Of a DNA stretch of 64,000 bases, positions 34,589-43,646 are shown in pieces. The DNA comes from JAEUMY01 sp033764435 (GTDB lineage: Bacteria; Pseudomonadota; Gammaproteobacteria; Burkholderiales; Usitatibacteraceae). Location of the stretch: contig JANRIX010000070.1 of the NCBI GenBank assembly GCA_033764435.1, positions 38,868-102,867 of the forward strand, given 5' to 3'. Below the pieces are notes generated by a model. It saw nothing but the letters and a program-made list of their open reading frames with translations. It was not told where the DNA came from and made no database searches. The position numbers and the translations under genes were made by a program. Each line of letters opens with the position of its first letter. Within the stretch, counting starts at the first letter, position 1.

Positions 34589-34798
34589 GCCGTCCGCCTC
34601 CCGCACGTGTTGATTGTTCGCGATGGATCTCGCGCACATTGTGGCACCAACAGTTGTGCGAGGCGAGCGCGCCACCGCGGGCGGAGAGGCCGGGAAAGGC
34701 CGGGCAAGGGCAGGGCAGCGACGTGGCGGCACCGTCAGTGCCGCCCGGTGACCGCAACGTCCCGGCCATGCCCGCGCCGCCTCCGGGGATTCAGCGCA

Positions 34799-35407
34799 TC
34801 AGGCGATCAATCCCTCCGCCTTCATCGTGGCCTGCACCGCCGGGCGCGACGCGACGCGGCGCTGGAAGGCCATCAGATTGGGGAACTCGGACATGTCGAT
34901 GCTGAGGAACTTGGCCCAGCCCGTGACGGTGAAGAGATAGGCATCGGCCGCGGTGAAATCCTCGCCGAAAAGATACGGCCCCTTGGCAAGCTGCTGCTCG
35001 ACCAGCGCATAGCGCTTCTTCGCGTAGGCGATGCGCTCGGCCTTGGCATCGTCGCCGATGGCGGGATTGAACAGCGCGCCGAAGGTCTTGTGCAGCTCAG
35101 AGTTGATGTAGCCCAACATCTCCTGCACGCGATAGCGCGCCAGCGTGCCGGCCGCGGGCATGACCGTGTTGCCCGGTTTGCTGTCGGCAAGATACTGCGA
35201 GATCACCGGGCCTTCGGTAAGCAGCTCGCCGTTGTCGAGCTGCAGCGCCGGCACGTAGCCCTTGGGATTGATGGCGTGGAAGTCCTCGCCCGACGCGGTC
35301 TTCTTGGTCCGGGTGTCGGTCTTCTCCAGTGTGAGCGGAATGCCGAGTTCGTTGGCGACGATGTGCGGGGCCATGGAACAGGCCGCGGGGGAAAAGTACA
35401 GCTTCAT
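34799..35407 (-). CDS. Glutathione S-transferase, beta-class-like
   Basis: 202 residues from M-K-L-Y-F-S-P-A-A-C-S (35407). The bacterial cysteine (C10) replaces the Ser/Tyr of eukaryotic GSTs. The V-P-A-L-x-L and L-T-E-G-P-V-I thioredoxin-fold motifs and a helical C-terminal domain are present. Conjugates or reduces small electrophiles with glutathione; substrate unknown. It stands 37 bases downstream of the nitronate monooxygenase gene. Confidence 0.9.
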   Translation of the reverse strand: MKLYFSPAACSMAPHIVANELGIPLTLEKTDTRTKKTASGEDFHAINPKGYVPALQLDNGELLTEGPVISQYLADSKPGNTVMPAAGTLARYRVQEMLGYINSELHKTFGALFNPAIGDDAKAERIAYAKKRYALVEQQLAKGPYLFGEDFTAADAYLFTVTGWAKFLSIDMSEFPNLMAFQRRVASRPAVQATMKAEGLIA

Positions 35408-35444
35408 GCAGAGTCTCCTGGTTGATGAAGAGTAAAACGCGGCA

Positions 35445-36509
35445 TCACGCGTCACCCGCGCCGATGAGCGATTCCATCAGCGCGGCGGTCGTGCGATGCC
35501 GGAGATTGGGCGCGATCTGTCCGCTCCAGAGGGAAACGAGATCAGTGCGCCCGGCGGTGGCCCGGCGCAGTCCCGACATGAACCAGGACTGCAGCGGATA
35601 AGGGGCGAATTCGCGCTGCGATCCAAGCTCCCGGACCCAGCGATTGTCGATGCCGCGCGCGAGGCGGCCGGTAAAGCTTCGCGTCAATGTGGTGCGGCGC
35701 GCAGCCGGACTCCACAGCGCATCCCGATGTTCCGGGGTCGCACCTGATTCCTCGCAGGCGAGGAACGCCGTGCCCAGTTGCGCGCCCTGCGCGCCGAGCG
35801 TGACGGCTGCATCGATACCCCGCCGGTCGATGATGCCGCCGGCCGCGATCACCGCTGCCTTCACCCGCGGGGCGACCAGCTGGATGAGCGCGAAGGTGCC
35901 GGTGAGGGACGCCTCCGCGGACGCGAGAAACGAGGGGCGATGCCCGCCCGCTTCCATGCCAGTGACCACGATGGCGTCAACGCCCGCCGCATCCAGCGCC
36001 TCCGCCTCGGCGAGCGTGGTGGCGGCACCGATGGTGCGGATGCCGCGGACGCGGCAGGCGTCCAGCACTTTGCGGGAGGGAATGCCGAAGACGAAACTGA
36101 ACACCGGCGGCCGAGCCTCGATGAGTGCGTCCACTTGATCCGCAAAATGCTGTCCGGTCTGGGGCGGGCACGCTGGCTTGGCTACACCGAGCTCCGCGTA
36201 GTACGGCTCGAAGAGCGGCCACCAGCGCTCGAAATCTTCCGGCGTCGGATGCAACCCGCCGGGTTCCTCGTCATCCACCCAGAGATTGATGGCAAAGGGG
36301 GACTGCGTCGCGTTGCGAATATTCGCAGTGAGCGCGCCAATCTCGTCCGGGGACAGCATGTGCGCGCCGTAGCTGCCGAGGCCGCCGGCATTGGACACGC
36401 ACGCGACCATCGAAACAGTGGAGAGATTGCCGCCGAACGGCCCCTGCACCACGGGATGGCGGATGCCCAGCAGCGGGGCGAGGCGGGATGAAGAGAAGTG
36501 GGATGTCAT
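35445..36509 (-). CDS. NAD(P)H-dependent flavin oxidoreductase / nitronate monooxygenase
   Basis: 354-residue FMN-binding TIM-barrel enzyme of the nitronate monooxygenase family. P-V-V-Q-G-P-F, S-N-A-G-G-L-G and the FMN-binding G-M-E-A-G-G-H-R are visible. Substrates are likely nitronates or a small redox compound. It is divergent from an HxlR regulator with operator-like repeats between, and precedes a GST, fitting an inducible electrophile or nitro-compound response (inference). Palindrome copy 36315-36326 is read A-N-I-R. Confidence 0.87.
   Translation of the reverse strand: MTSHFSSSRLAPLLGIRHPVVQGPFGGNLSTVSMVACVSNAGGLGSYGAHMLSPDEIGALTANIRNATQSPFAINLWVDDEEPGGLHPTPEDFERWWPLFEPYYAELGVAKPACPPQTGQHFADQVDALIEARPPVFSFVFGIPSRKVLDACRVRGIRTIGAATTLAEAEALDAAGVDAIVVTGMEAGGHRPSFLASAEASLTGTFALIQLVAPRVKAAVIAAGGIIDRRGIDAAVTLGAQGAQLGTAFLACEESGATPEHRDALWSPAARRTTLTRSFTGRLARGIDNRWVRELGSQREFAPYPLQSWFMSGLRRATAGRTDLVSLWSGQIAPNLRHRTTAALMESLIGAGDA
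36315..36326. repeat. Iterated palindrome, copy 16
   Basis: Exact copy in the monooxygenase gene, read A-N-I-R. Confidence 0.95.
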
Positions 36510-36530
36510 GGGCGTGCAGCTTAGCGTCTT

Positions 36531-36595
36531 TGGTTACCTTTGGAAACCATGTAACGTGTGGTAACCTGCATTTTCCGGTTTCTCTTCGGTAACCA
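36531..36595. promoter_or_regulatory. Probable HxlR operator region
   Basis: In the divergent gap, GGTTAC (36532-36537), GTAAC (36551-36555), GGTAACC (36560-36566) and GGTAACC (36588-36594) form repeated inverted half-sites. HxlR proteins bind such spaced repeats, so this likely controls both genes. Confidence 0.6.
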
Positions 36596-36598
36596 GTC

Positions 36599-36967
36599 AT
36601 GGCCCTCAAGCTGCGCAAGAGCAAGGTCAGCGCGCCACCGCCCGCGTGTCCGCTCTCCACCTGCATGACCCTGCTGTCCGGCGCGTGGACGCCGAACATC
36701 ATCTGGTACTTGTCAGGCGGTCCGCGCCGTTTCACCGAGCTGCGCCGCGACATCCCGGCCGTGTCGGCCAAGGTGCTGACGGCCCGCCTGCGAGCGCTGG
36801 AAGAAAAAGGGGTCGTGCTGCGCGAGGTGATGGACACCTCGCCACCGTCGGTGGAATATCAGCTGTCCAAACTGGGCGGCGAGCTCATTCCGGTCATTGA
36901 CGCCATCGTGAAGGTCGGTCACAAGCTGAAGGATCCGGCCAAGGCGAAGCGCCAGCGCGCTGGCTGA
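36599..36967 (+). CDS. HxlR-family transcriptional regulator
   Basis: 122 residues with a winged-helix HxlR domain (about 18-105). C-P-L-S-T-C-M-T-L-L-S-G-A-W-T at the start and F-T-E-L-R-R-D-I-P-x-V-S-A-K-V-L-T-x-R-L-R-x-L-E are typical. The two N-terminal cysteines could sense electrophiles or oxidation. Divergent from the nitronate monooxygenase/GST genes, which are the likely targets together with itself. Confidence 0.9.
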   Translation: MALKLRKSKVSAPPPACPLSTCMTLLSGAWTPNIIWYLSGGPRRFTELRRDIPAVSAKVLTARLRALEEKGVVLREVMDTSPPSVEYQLSKLGGELIPVIDAIVKVGHKLKDPAKAKRQRAG

Positions 36968-36970
36968 ATC

Positions 36971-37966
36971 TCAATAGCGCAATTCGGTGGCCTTGCCCCA
37001 GAAGATGCGATACACGAACACCGTGTAGCCCAGGATGGCCGGCAACGTGATGGCCACGCCGAACAGGATGATCTTCAGCGCATCGGGACTGCTGGCCGCC
37101 TGCCATACGGTCAGCCGGTCCATGACGATGTACGGGTACATGCTGTAAGCCAGCCCGATGGTCGCCATGACGCAGATGAGCACCATGGCGGCAAAGATGA
37201 GCCAGCCATAGCCGGCGGCGATGATGCGCGGACGATTGAACACATGCCACAACGTGGCCAGGGCGACCGCGCAGGCGAGCGGGATGGGCGCCAGCGCGAA
37301 CAATTGCGGAAAGCCGAACCATTTCTCGAACACGGTCGGGCTCACCAAAGGCGTCGCAACCGAGATGGCCACGAGCGCGATCATCATCGGCCACAGCGCG
37401 CGCCGGCCCCACTTCACGGCGAGCGCCTGCAGGTTGCCCTCCGTCTTCATCACCAGCCAGCCTGAGCCGAGCAGCACATACGCGGCGGGCAGCGTGAACG
37501 CGATGCCCAGTGAGAACAAGGTGGCCAGTGCATCGTCGCGAAAGCCGGTGATGTAGGCACCCAGCATCCAGCCCTGCGACACGGCGGCGATCCAGGAGCC
37601 CGCCGAGAAGGCCGCGTTCCACAGGCCGCGATGGCGATCCTTTGCCTTCACCCGGAAGTCGAAGGCGACACCGCGCAGCGTAAGCCCGAGCAGCATCAGC
37701 GCGACCGGGAGATACAGCGCGGTGAGGATAATGCCGTGCGCCTGCGGAAACGCGATGAGCAACACACCAACACCCAGCACCAGCCACGTCTCGTTGGCAT
37801 CCCAGAACGGCCCGATGGATGCAACCATCATGTCCTTGTCGGCATCGGACGCCCAGGGCAGCAGGATGCCCACGCCGAGATCGTAGCCATCGAGGATCAC
37901 GTAGATGAGCATGGCGAGCCCCATCACGGACATGAAGATCAGCGGCAGTGCTTCATCCATGTTCAT
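36971..37966 (-). CDS. cydB: Cytochrome bd-type (CIO) quinol oxidase subunit II
   Basis: 331-residue membrane protein with 8-9 helices. The N-terminal F-M-S-V-M-G-L-A-M-L-x-Y-V-I-L-D-G-Y-D-L-G-V-G and P-F-W-D-A-N-E-T-W-L-V are signature segments. It forms the terminal oxidase with CydA. It starts 3 bases after the end of cydA. The annotated end is 3 bases from the convergent HxlR gene. No small CydX subunit is evident. Confidence 0.93.
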   Translation of the reverse strand: MNMDEALPLIFMSVMGLAMLIYVILDGYDLGVGILLPWASDADKDMMVASIGPFWDANETWLVLGVGVLLIAFPQAHGIILTALYLPVALMLLGLTLRGVAFDFRVKAKDRHRGLWNAAFSAGSWIAAVSQGWMLGAYITGFRDDALATLFSLGIAFTLPAAYVLLGSGWLVMKTEGNLQALAVKWGRRALWPMMIALVAISVATPLVSPTVFEKWFGFPQLFALAPIPLACAVALATLWHVFNRPRIIAAGYGWLIFAAMVLICVMATIGLAYSMYPYIVMDRLTVWQAASSPDALKIILFGVAITLPAILGYTVFVYRIFWGKATELRY

Positions 37967-37969
37967 CTC

Positions 37970-39352
37970 CTAGTCGGCGGCGGCTGGCTGGTTCGGGGGT
38001 AGGCCCGGGGGTTGGCCCTGCGGCCGGGCGTCGTCGGCCGCATCGTCTTCCGTCTTCTCAGCGAGATTCTTCACCACGCTCACGTAGGCCACGATGAGGA
38101 CGACGTACATCACGAGGTAGCCGAAGAGTGTTGCCGCCACCATCTTCGGCGGATGCGGCGCCACCACTTCTGCCGTGCGCACCAGCCCCTGGATGATCCA
38201 CGGCTGGCGGCCGATCTCGGTGACATACCAGCCAGCCAACGTGGCCACCCAGCCGGAGAAACTCATGAGTGCGAATATTCGCAAGAGCCATCCGGGCAGC
38301 GCGCGCCGACGCCAGAGATACAGCACGCCCAGCCACGACACGGCCAGCATCAGCATGCCCATGCCCACCATCACCCGGAACGACCAGAACACCGGCGCCA
38401 CCGGCGGGTGTGCGCCCGGAAATTCATTGAGGCCCTTGATCTCGCCTTCGGGGTCATGGGTCAGGATGAAGCTCGCGAGCTTGGGAATCTCGATTGCGTA
38501 CTTGTTGGTCTGCGTCTCCTTGTCCGGCCACGCGAACACGACCAGCGGCGCGCCTTTCTGCGTCTGCCACACGCCTTCGATCGCGGCAATCTTGGCGGGC
38601 TGATGTTCCAGCGTGTTGAGGCCATGCAGATCGCCCACGAAAATCTGCACCGGGATGAGCACGGCGCCGGCAATGACGCCGGTGCGGAACGCCTTGTCCA
38701 CCCCGGGGCGCGGCACCCGCTTCAGTTTCTGCCACGCGCTCACGCCCGCCAGCAGGAATGCCGTGGTCAGGAACGAGGCCAGCAGCATGTGGGTCAGGCG
38801 ATAGGGGAAGGACGGATTGAACACCACCTGCCACCAGTTGGTCGCGTGGAACTTGCCGTCGATGATTTCGTAGCCCGCCGGCGTCTGCATCCAGGAATTG
38901 AGCGACAGGATCCAGAACGCGGAGAACGTGGTGCCGAGGGCCACCAGCACCGTGGCGATGATGTGGGTGCGCTCCGACACGCGCGACTTGCCGAACAGCA
39001 TGACGCCGAGAAACGTCGCCTCCATGAAGAACGCGGTCAGCACTTCATAGCCCAGGAGCGGTCCGGCGATGTTGCCGGCCTTTTCCATGTAGCCCGGCCA
39101 GTTGGTGCCGAACTGGAAACTCATGGTGATGCCAGATACCACGCCCAGCGCGAACGACAGCGCGAAGACCTTCACCCAGAACGCGTAGGCGTCTTCCCAC
39201 GCGGGATCGCCCGTCGCCTTCTGCCGAAGGCGGAAGAACAGCAACGCCCAGCCCAGCGCGATGTTGATGGTGGGAAAGAGGATATGAAAACTGATGTTGG
39301 CGGCAAACTGGATGCGCGCCAGGGTCAGTGCGTCAAGTGCGCTGCTGTCCAT
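37970..39352 (-). CDS. cydA: Cytochrome bd-type (CIO) quinol oxidase subunit I
   Basis: 460-residue heme-binding subunit. H23 (F-H-I-L-F) is the expected heme ligand, and G-R-Q-P-W, the family signature, is present near 390. The Q-loop region is short, which places it in the cyanide-insensitive (CIO, bd-II-like) type found widely in proteobacteria. It reduces oxygen to water with quinol. It overlaps the regulator gene upstream by 20 bases and is followed by cydB. The C-terminus is rich in Pro/Gln/Asp. Palindrome copy 38271-38282 is read R-I-F-A. Confidence 0.94.
   Translation of the reverse strand: MDSSALDALTLARIQFAANISFHILFPTINIALGWALLFFRLRQKATGDPAWEDAYAFWVKVFALSFALGVVSGITMSFQFGTNWPGYMEKAGNIAGPLLGYEVLTAFFMEATFLGVMLFGKSRVSERTHIIATVLVALGTTFSAFWILSLNSWMQTPAGYEIIDGKFHATNWWQVVFNPSFPYRLTHMLLASFLTTAFLLAGVSAWQKLKRVPRPGVDKAFRTGVIAGAVLIPVQIFVGDLHGLNTLEHQPAKIAAIEGVWQTQKGAPLVVFAWPDKETQTNKYAIEIPKLASFILTHDPEGEIKGLNEFPGAHPPVAPVFWSFRVMVGMGMLMLAVSWLGVLYLWRRRALPGWLLRIFALMSFSGWVATLAGWYVTEIGRQPWIIQGLVRTAEVVAPHPPKMVAATLFGYLVMYVVLIVAYVSVVKNLAEKTEDDAADDARPQGQPPGLPPNQPAAAD
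38271..38282. repeat. Iterated palindrome, copy 17
   Basis: Exact copy in cydA, read R-I-F-A in a membrane segment. Confidence 0.95.
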
Positions 39353-39905
39353 TGGATTTTCCGCCCACGAGTTTCATGCGGTCCTTCAGTTCAAGAAGCT
39401 TCTGCACCTTCGCCCCCATGCGCATGAACTGCACCAGGGTGTCCGGGTCGAGGCGCTGCACGTCGTCGAACCAGCTGGTCGTCATCTCGATGAGGTCGTG
39501 CATCTCGCGCATGCGCTTCTGCGCATGCTTGTCCGTCGCATCGGCCGGCTCCTCCAGCAGCGCGCCGCGCAGCATGGAGAGGGTTGGCTCGATCTCGCGT
39601 CGCCGCCGTTCCTCGGCCAGCGTCTTGAAGATCTGCCAGACATCCTCGGGTGCCTCGAAGTATTCGCGCCGATCGCCGGGAATGTGCTTCAGCCGGACCA
39701 GTCGCCAGGACTGCAATTCCTTCAGGCCCATGCTGACGTTGGAGCGGGAGAACTCCAGCATCTCGGCCAGTTCGTCGGCGTTGAGCGGGCGGTCGGAGAC
39801 AAAGATCAGCGCATACAGCTGGCCGACCGTGCGGTTGATGCCCCATCGGCTGCCCATCTCGCCGAAGTGGGACACGAATTGACGGGTAAGAGGAGTGAGC
39901 GCCAT
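39333..39905 (-). CDS. GbsR/MarR-family transcriptional regulator
   Basis: 190 residues with a winged-helix domain (about 25-95); R-P-L-N-A-D-E-L-A-E-M-L-E-F-S-R-S-N-V-S-M-G-L is the helix-turn-helix. The family includes GbsR. It leads the cydAB operon, overlapping cydA by 20 bases, so it probably regulates cytochrome bd expression together with itself. A 24-bp perfect palindrome lies 18 bases upstream of its start. Confidence 0.87.
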   Translation of the reverse strand: MALTPLTRQFVSHFGEMGSRWGINRTVGQLYALIFVSDRPLNADELAEMLEFSRSNVSMGLKELQSWRLVRLKHIPGDRREYFEAPEDVWQIFKTLAEERRRREIEPTLSMLRGALLEEPADATDKHAQKRMREMHDLIEMTTSWFDDVQRLDPDTLVQFMRMGAKVQKLLELKDRMKLVGGKSNGQQRT

Positions 39906-39922
39906 GGAAATTATTCTACATC

Positions 39923-39946
39923 AATTTTCAGTAATTACTGAAAATT
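39923..39946. promoter_or_regulatory. 24-bp perfect palindromic operator upstream of the cydAB regulator
   Basis: AATTTTCAGTAA followed by its exact reverse complement, in an AT-rich 65-base stretch. A TAGAAT at 39917-39912 on the minus strand may be the -10, so the palindrome would lie over the -35 region and act as an operator for the adjacent GbsR-type protein. Confidence 0.7.
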
Positions 39947-40098
39947 CAGATTTCCAAATATACCGTGGCCCGTTCGACAGGCGCCCAGCCCACGCAGCAC
40001 ACGATAAATATTCGCAATGTATTCAATGACCTGCTAACGTCCGCCGCACGCCACCCAACTGCCACCTAACGTTTTCCCACCTCATCCGTCCAAGCGGC

Positions 40099-40629
40099 AT
40101 GTTCGATTCTCCGACCCCACTTCTGGCACTGGATGACTTCCATGCCGCCGTCCAGGCCCGAAGCGGGCGCTGGTACGGCGCCTGTCTACGCATCACCCGG
40201 GACGCCCAGATGGCCGAGGATGCCGTGCAGGACGCACTGCTGAAAGCTTGGGACCAGCGCGCGCAGTTCCGGCTGGAGGCGGAGCTGGACACCTGGATCC
40301 ACCGCATCGCGCTGAATGCCGCGCTGGACCTGGTGCGCAAACACCGGCCGGACAGCGTGGACCCGGAAGAGCTGGATGCGCACACCGGCAGCACGCCATC
40401 ACCGGAGACGCAATACACGAACCGCGCGTTCAGCCGCGATCTGGATGGCGCAATGGCCCGGCTCACGCAACTGGAGCGTGAAAGTTTTTTCCTGAAGCAC
40501 GTGGAGGGCTGGTCGCTGGCCGATATCGCCGAGCGCCAGCGCTGCACAGTCAACAATGCCAAGCAGACCTTGTTCCGCGCGGTGCGCAAGTTGCGCGCGG
40601 AATTGAACGACTGGCGGGGTGAAGCATGA
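40099..40629 (+). CDS. ECF-type RNA polymerase sigma factor
   Basis: 176 residues. Region 2 (about 20-90, with A-E-D-A-V-Q-D-A-L-L-K-A-W and D-T-W-I-H-R-I-A-L-N-A) and region 4 (about 120-172, L-E-R-E-S-F-F-L-K-H-V-E-G-W-S-L-A-D-I-A) are clear. It overlaps the next gene (a membrane protein) by 4 bases and starts a four-gene plus-strand operon with two HEAT-repeat proteins, a layout typical of sigma with cognate membrane regulator. Confidence 0.92.
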   Translation: MFDSPTPLLALDDFHAAVQARSGRWYGACLRITRDAQMAEDAVQDALLKAWDQRAQFRLEAELDTWIHRIALNAALDLVRKHRPDSVDPEELDAHTGSTPSPETQYTNRAFSRDLDGAMARLTQLERESFFLKHVEGWSLADIAERQRCTVNNAKQTLFRAVRKLRAELNDWRGEA

Positions 40630-41414
40630 TTACCGACGACATTCTGGTCCTGTACCACCTGAACGACGGCCTCGACATTTCCGTGCGCGAAGCGGTCGAA
40701 ACGACGCTGCAGCGCGATCCGGTGCTGCGCGACCGGCTGGCCCGCATCGCGGCCGATCTGGATGCGCTGGTTCAAATGGAAACGCAGGCGGAGCCCGTCG
40801 CCGTGCCCGACGACACGCAGCGTCGCTGGCACGCCGCATTGGAGCGGGCCGCGGCGGCATCGAAGCAGGACGCCGCGCGCACCGCGCCGCCTGTCACAGC
40901 GGGCAGCGGCTCGCGTGCCTGGTATCGGAACTGGCCGATCCTCGGCACCGTTGCGGCCAGTTCCCTTGCCGTACTGATCGGTGTCCGCTCGCTCATGCCG
41001 GTCACCACGCCATCCGCGCCCCCCGTCATTACCGACGCCCCGACCGTGGCCGCCGTGAGTGACGACAACGTGCGCTTCGAACGCAGTGTCCGGCTCTATC
41101 TCACTGAAGCCCGCCGCCAGATTGAGACCTTGGCCGAGCTTCCGCCCGCCGAACGGGAAGAAGTACTGAACCTCGTACTGACTCACAACCAGCTTTACAT
41201 CGCTGCGGCGGAACGCGCCGCGTCACCGACCGTGGCCCGGAGCCTGCGCGCGCTGAACCCGGTGCTGGAAACGCTGGAGAGCAGCGATCTCGACCGCACC
41301 ACGCTGCAGGGCGGCATCGCCCAGGTCGGCTTTGAAATGAAAGTGATCCAGGCCCGGCTTGCGCAGCGCGCACCGGCCCACGAACGCACCGGCAGCCGTC
41401 TGCTGGCCCTCTGA
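40626..41414 (+). CDS. Membrane protein, probable anti-sigma regulator
   Basis: 262 residues. An N-terminal cytoplasmic region (about 1-100) with helical heptads is followed by one membrane helix (about 103-123) and a periplasmic helical region. The overlap with the sigma gene and the topology fit an anti-sigma factor, but the zinc motif (HxxxCxxC) of classic anti-sigma domains is absent, so this is inferred from context. Confidence 0.65.
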   Translation: MITDDILVLYHLNDGLDISVREAVETTLQRDPVLRDRLARIAADLDALVQMETQAEPVAVPDDTQRRWHAALERAAAASKQDAARTAPPVTAGSGSRAWYRNWPILGTVAASSLAVLIGVRSLMPVTTPSAPPVITDAPTVAAVSDDNVRFERSVRLYLTEARRQIETLAELPPAEREEVLNLVLTHNQLYIAAAERAASPTVARSLRALNPVLETLESSDLDRTTLQGGIAQVGFEMKVIQARLAQRAPAHERTGSRLLAL

Positions 41415-41470
41415 ACAATCTCACCGAACACCGCGCACAAACACTGCGCCCAAGCGCCAAGGAGAACCAC

Positions 41471-42595
41471 ATGAAGCCACGTCTCAATCCGATTGCTGCT
41501 GCCACGCTGGGCGCGCTCCTGCTGCTCGCTGCAAACGTCGCCCGCGCTGACGCTGTGGTGACCCCACCCGTGCCGCCGGCCCCGTCCGCACCGCCCACCC
41601 TGCCGGTCCCGTCGGTGGTTGCCCAGGCACCCGAGGCCCCCACGCCACCCGAGCCACCGCGTGTGCATGCGACGCCGCGTGTTGCCCCGGTCGCGCGGCC
41701 GGCACCGGCTGTGCGCAGCGTACCGGCCGCACCGCTGCCCCCGGACGATGATCGTTCGCTCCGCCGTCCGCCCACCGAGGAGGAATCCCTCGCGCTGGCT
41801 GCCATCGAGGGGCTGATGAGCATGCCGGCCGAGCGCTCGCTGCCGCTCATCAAAAGGGTGCTGGCCGGCCCGCAGACCATGCTGGTGAAGAAGCGTGCAC
41901 TTTTTGTGCTGAGCCAGATCGACAACGCCGAGGCCGCCGCCATCCTGCTCGACACAGCGCGCAACGGTTCGCCGTCACTCAAGTACGACGCCATCCGCAA
42001 TATCGGCATTCACGGCAACAAGAAGGGTCTGGAAGCGCTGCCGGACATTTATGCATCCGGCGATGCGCGGGTAAAGCGCGAAGTCATGTCCGCATGGATG
42101 ATTGCGGGCCGCAAGCAGGAGGTCTACCAGATCGCGGCGAACTCCAAGGATGAGAAGGAAGTGCGTCAGGCCATCCGCACGCTGTCCACCATGGGTGCCA
42201 AGGACGAGCTGCGCAAGTTGAGTGACGTGCAGAAATCGCATCGCGACGTGGTGCATGCCTTCGCCATCGCCGGCGATCTCGACAGCCTCCTGCGCATCGC
42301 CCAGGCTAACGGCGACCTGACCACGCGCGTGGACGCCGTGCGGAGCATCGGCATCATGGGCAACGACCCGGCGAAGAAGGCCTTGCGCGACCTGTATATC
42401 GGTTCAGGCGAGAAGGCCATCCGCGATGCCGCGCTGCAAGGCATGCACATCTCCGGCGACCAGCAGGGCGTGCTCGCCCTCTACCGCGCGGCCAAGACCA
42501 ACGACGAAAAGCGCGCGCTGCTCCGCACCCTGTCCATCATGGGCGGTGACGCCGCGCTGGAAGCCATCGATGCCGCGCTGGAGGGAAAGAAATGA
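41471..42595 (+). CDS. Secreted HEAT-repeat protein
   Basis: 374 residues: a signal peptide (1-27), a long Pro/Ala-rich linker (to about 95), then about eight short alpha-alpha repeats (L-x-x-A-x-x-I-x-x-x-G) of HEAT type. Binding partner unknown. It overlaps the next gene by 4 bases; GGAGAA lies ahead of the ATG. Confidence 0.75.
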   Translation: MKPRLNPIAAATLGALLLLAANVARADAVVTPPVPPAPSAPPTLPVPSVVAQAPEAPTPPEPPRVHATPRVAPVARPAPAVRSVPAAPLPPDDDRSLRRPPTEEESLALAAIEGLMSMPAERSLPLIKRVLAGPQTMLVKKRALFVLSQIDNAEAAAILLDTARNGSPSLKYDAIRNIGIHGNKKGLEALPDIYASGDARVKREVMSAWMIAGRKQEVYQIAANSKDEKEVRQAIRTLSTMGAKDELRKLSDVQKSHRDVVHAFAIAGDLDSLLRIAQANGDLTTRVDAVRSIGIMGNDPAKKALRDLYIGSGEKAIRDAALQGMHISGDQQGVLALYRAAKTNDEKRALLRTLSIMGGDAALEAIDAALEGKK

Positions 42596-43635
42596 AACCG
42601 TTCCGTCTGCTCCATGCCGGCCTGATCGCCGCCACCGTGCTCACCACTGCCTGCGCACCGCGCGAAAGCATCGCGCAATCGTTGACCACAGAATTTCCCC
42701 GCGACGGCTGGATCTCGTGGGACGTGCCCGCGGTGGAGAACGCGCCCGCCTGGTGCTGCTACCACTACGAAGACAAGAATGATCCGCGCCCGGGACGCTG
42801 CGCGCTGGATGGCAAGTCCTACGGCTACGGCATGCGCGATGACGCAGCGCGCACCGACACCCTGCGCATCTACGCGAAGTTTGCCAATGGCGAGGTGCAG
42901 CGCGTGCGTTCGCTTGCGCCCACCTGCGAGGCCACGGCGGACACGCCGATCCGCCATCTCGGCCCACGCAGTGCGGATGGCAGCGTGGCCTGGCTGCGCG
43001 GCGTCGTGACAGCCACCGCCCGGTCGGATGATGACGGCCAGTCGGGTCACCCGCGCGGCCCGGCACGCGATGCGTTCGCCGCACTGGCAGTGCATCGCGG
43101 CGATGGCGCGCTCGCGGTCTTGCGTGACCAGGCGCAATCCGCTGCCAATCGCGGCCAGCGCCGGCAGGCCGTGTTCTGGCTGGGCCAAGTGCGCGGCGAG
43201 CCGGGCGTGGATATCCTGCAGCCCATCATGCTCGGCGATGCCGATGCGAATATTCGCGAGCACGCCGCGTTCGCCGTGGCGCTATCGAAATCGCCGCGCG
43301 CATCCGCCCTGCTCATCCGTCAGGGCGAGCAGGACACGAGCGCCAAGGTGCGCGGCCAGGCCTGGTTCTGGCTGGCGCACAGCAAGTCGGCGGACGCGGA
43401 GGCCGCGCTGCAATCGGCCGTGCGCCGCGATCCCGACAGCAAGGTGCGGCAGAAGGCCGTGTTCGCGCTGTCGCAGTTGCCGGGCACGCGCGCCGTGAAT
43501 GCGCTGGCGGCGCTGGCCGAGGATCGGACGCTGGATCGCGAGCTCCGCAAGAAGGCCGTGTTCTGGCTGGGCCAGAGCAAGGCGCCCGAAGCGATGGCGT
43601 ATCTGGAGAAGACTTTGCTGCGAGTCGCGCAGTAG
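42592..43635 (+). CDS. HEAT-repeat probable lipoprotein
   Basis: 347 residues with an N-terminal signal and possible lipobox L-T-T-A-C21. A short domain (about 40-140) holds several cysteines (C-C-Y-H, G-R-C, P-T-C-E). HEAT repeats (about 155-340) carry the recurrent A-V-F-W-L-G-Q and A-V-F-A-L-S-Q strands. Paralogous to the previous gene. Last gene of the sigma operon, probably working in the envelope. Palindrome copy 43246-43257 is read A-N-I-R. Confidence 0.75.
   Translation: MKPFRLLHAGLIAATVLTTACAPRESIAQSLTTEFPRDGWISWDVPAVENAPAWCCYHYEDKNDPRPGRCALDGKSYGYGMRDDAARTDTLRIYAKFANGEVQRVRSLAPTCEATADTPIRHLGPRSADGSVAWLRGVVTATARSDDDGQSGHPRGPARDAFAALAVHRGDGALAVLRDQAQSAANRGQRRQAVFWLGQVRGEPGVDILQPIMLGDADANIREHAAFAVALSKSPRASALLIRQGEQDTSAKVRGQAWFWLAHSKSADAEAALQSAVRRDPDSKVRQKAVFALSQLPGTRAVNALAALAEDRTLDRELRKKAVFWLGQSKAPEAMAYLEKTLLRVAQ
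43246..43257. repeat. Iterated palindrome, copy 18
   Basis: Exact copy in the HEAT lipoprotein gene, read A-N-I-R. Confidence 0.95.
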
Positions 43636-43646
43636 CACACCCGCGC

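Noticed and set aside
32513..35425. 970-codon plus-strand frame opposite the GGDEF-STAND and GST genes
   Set aside because: Antisense to two well-supported proteins and spans the gap between them; residues are biased and show no domain.
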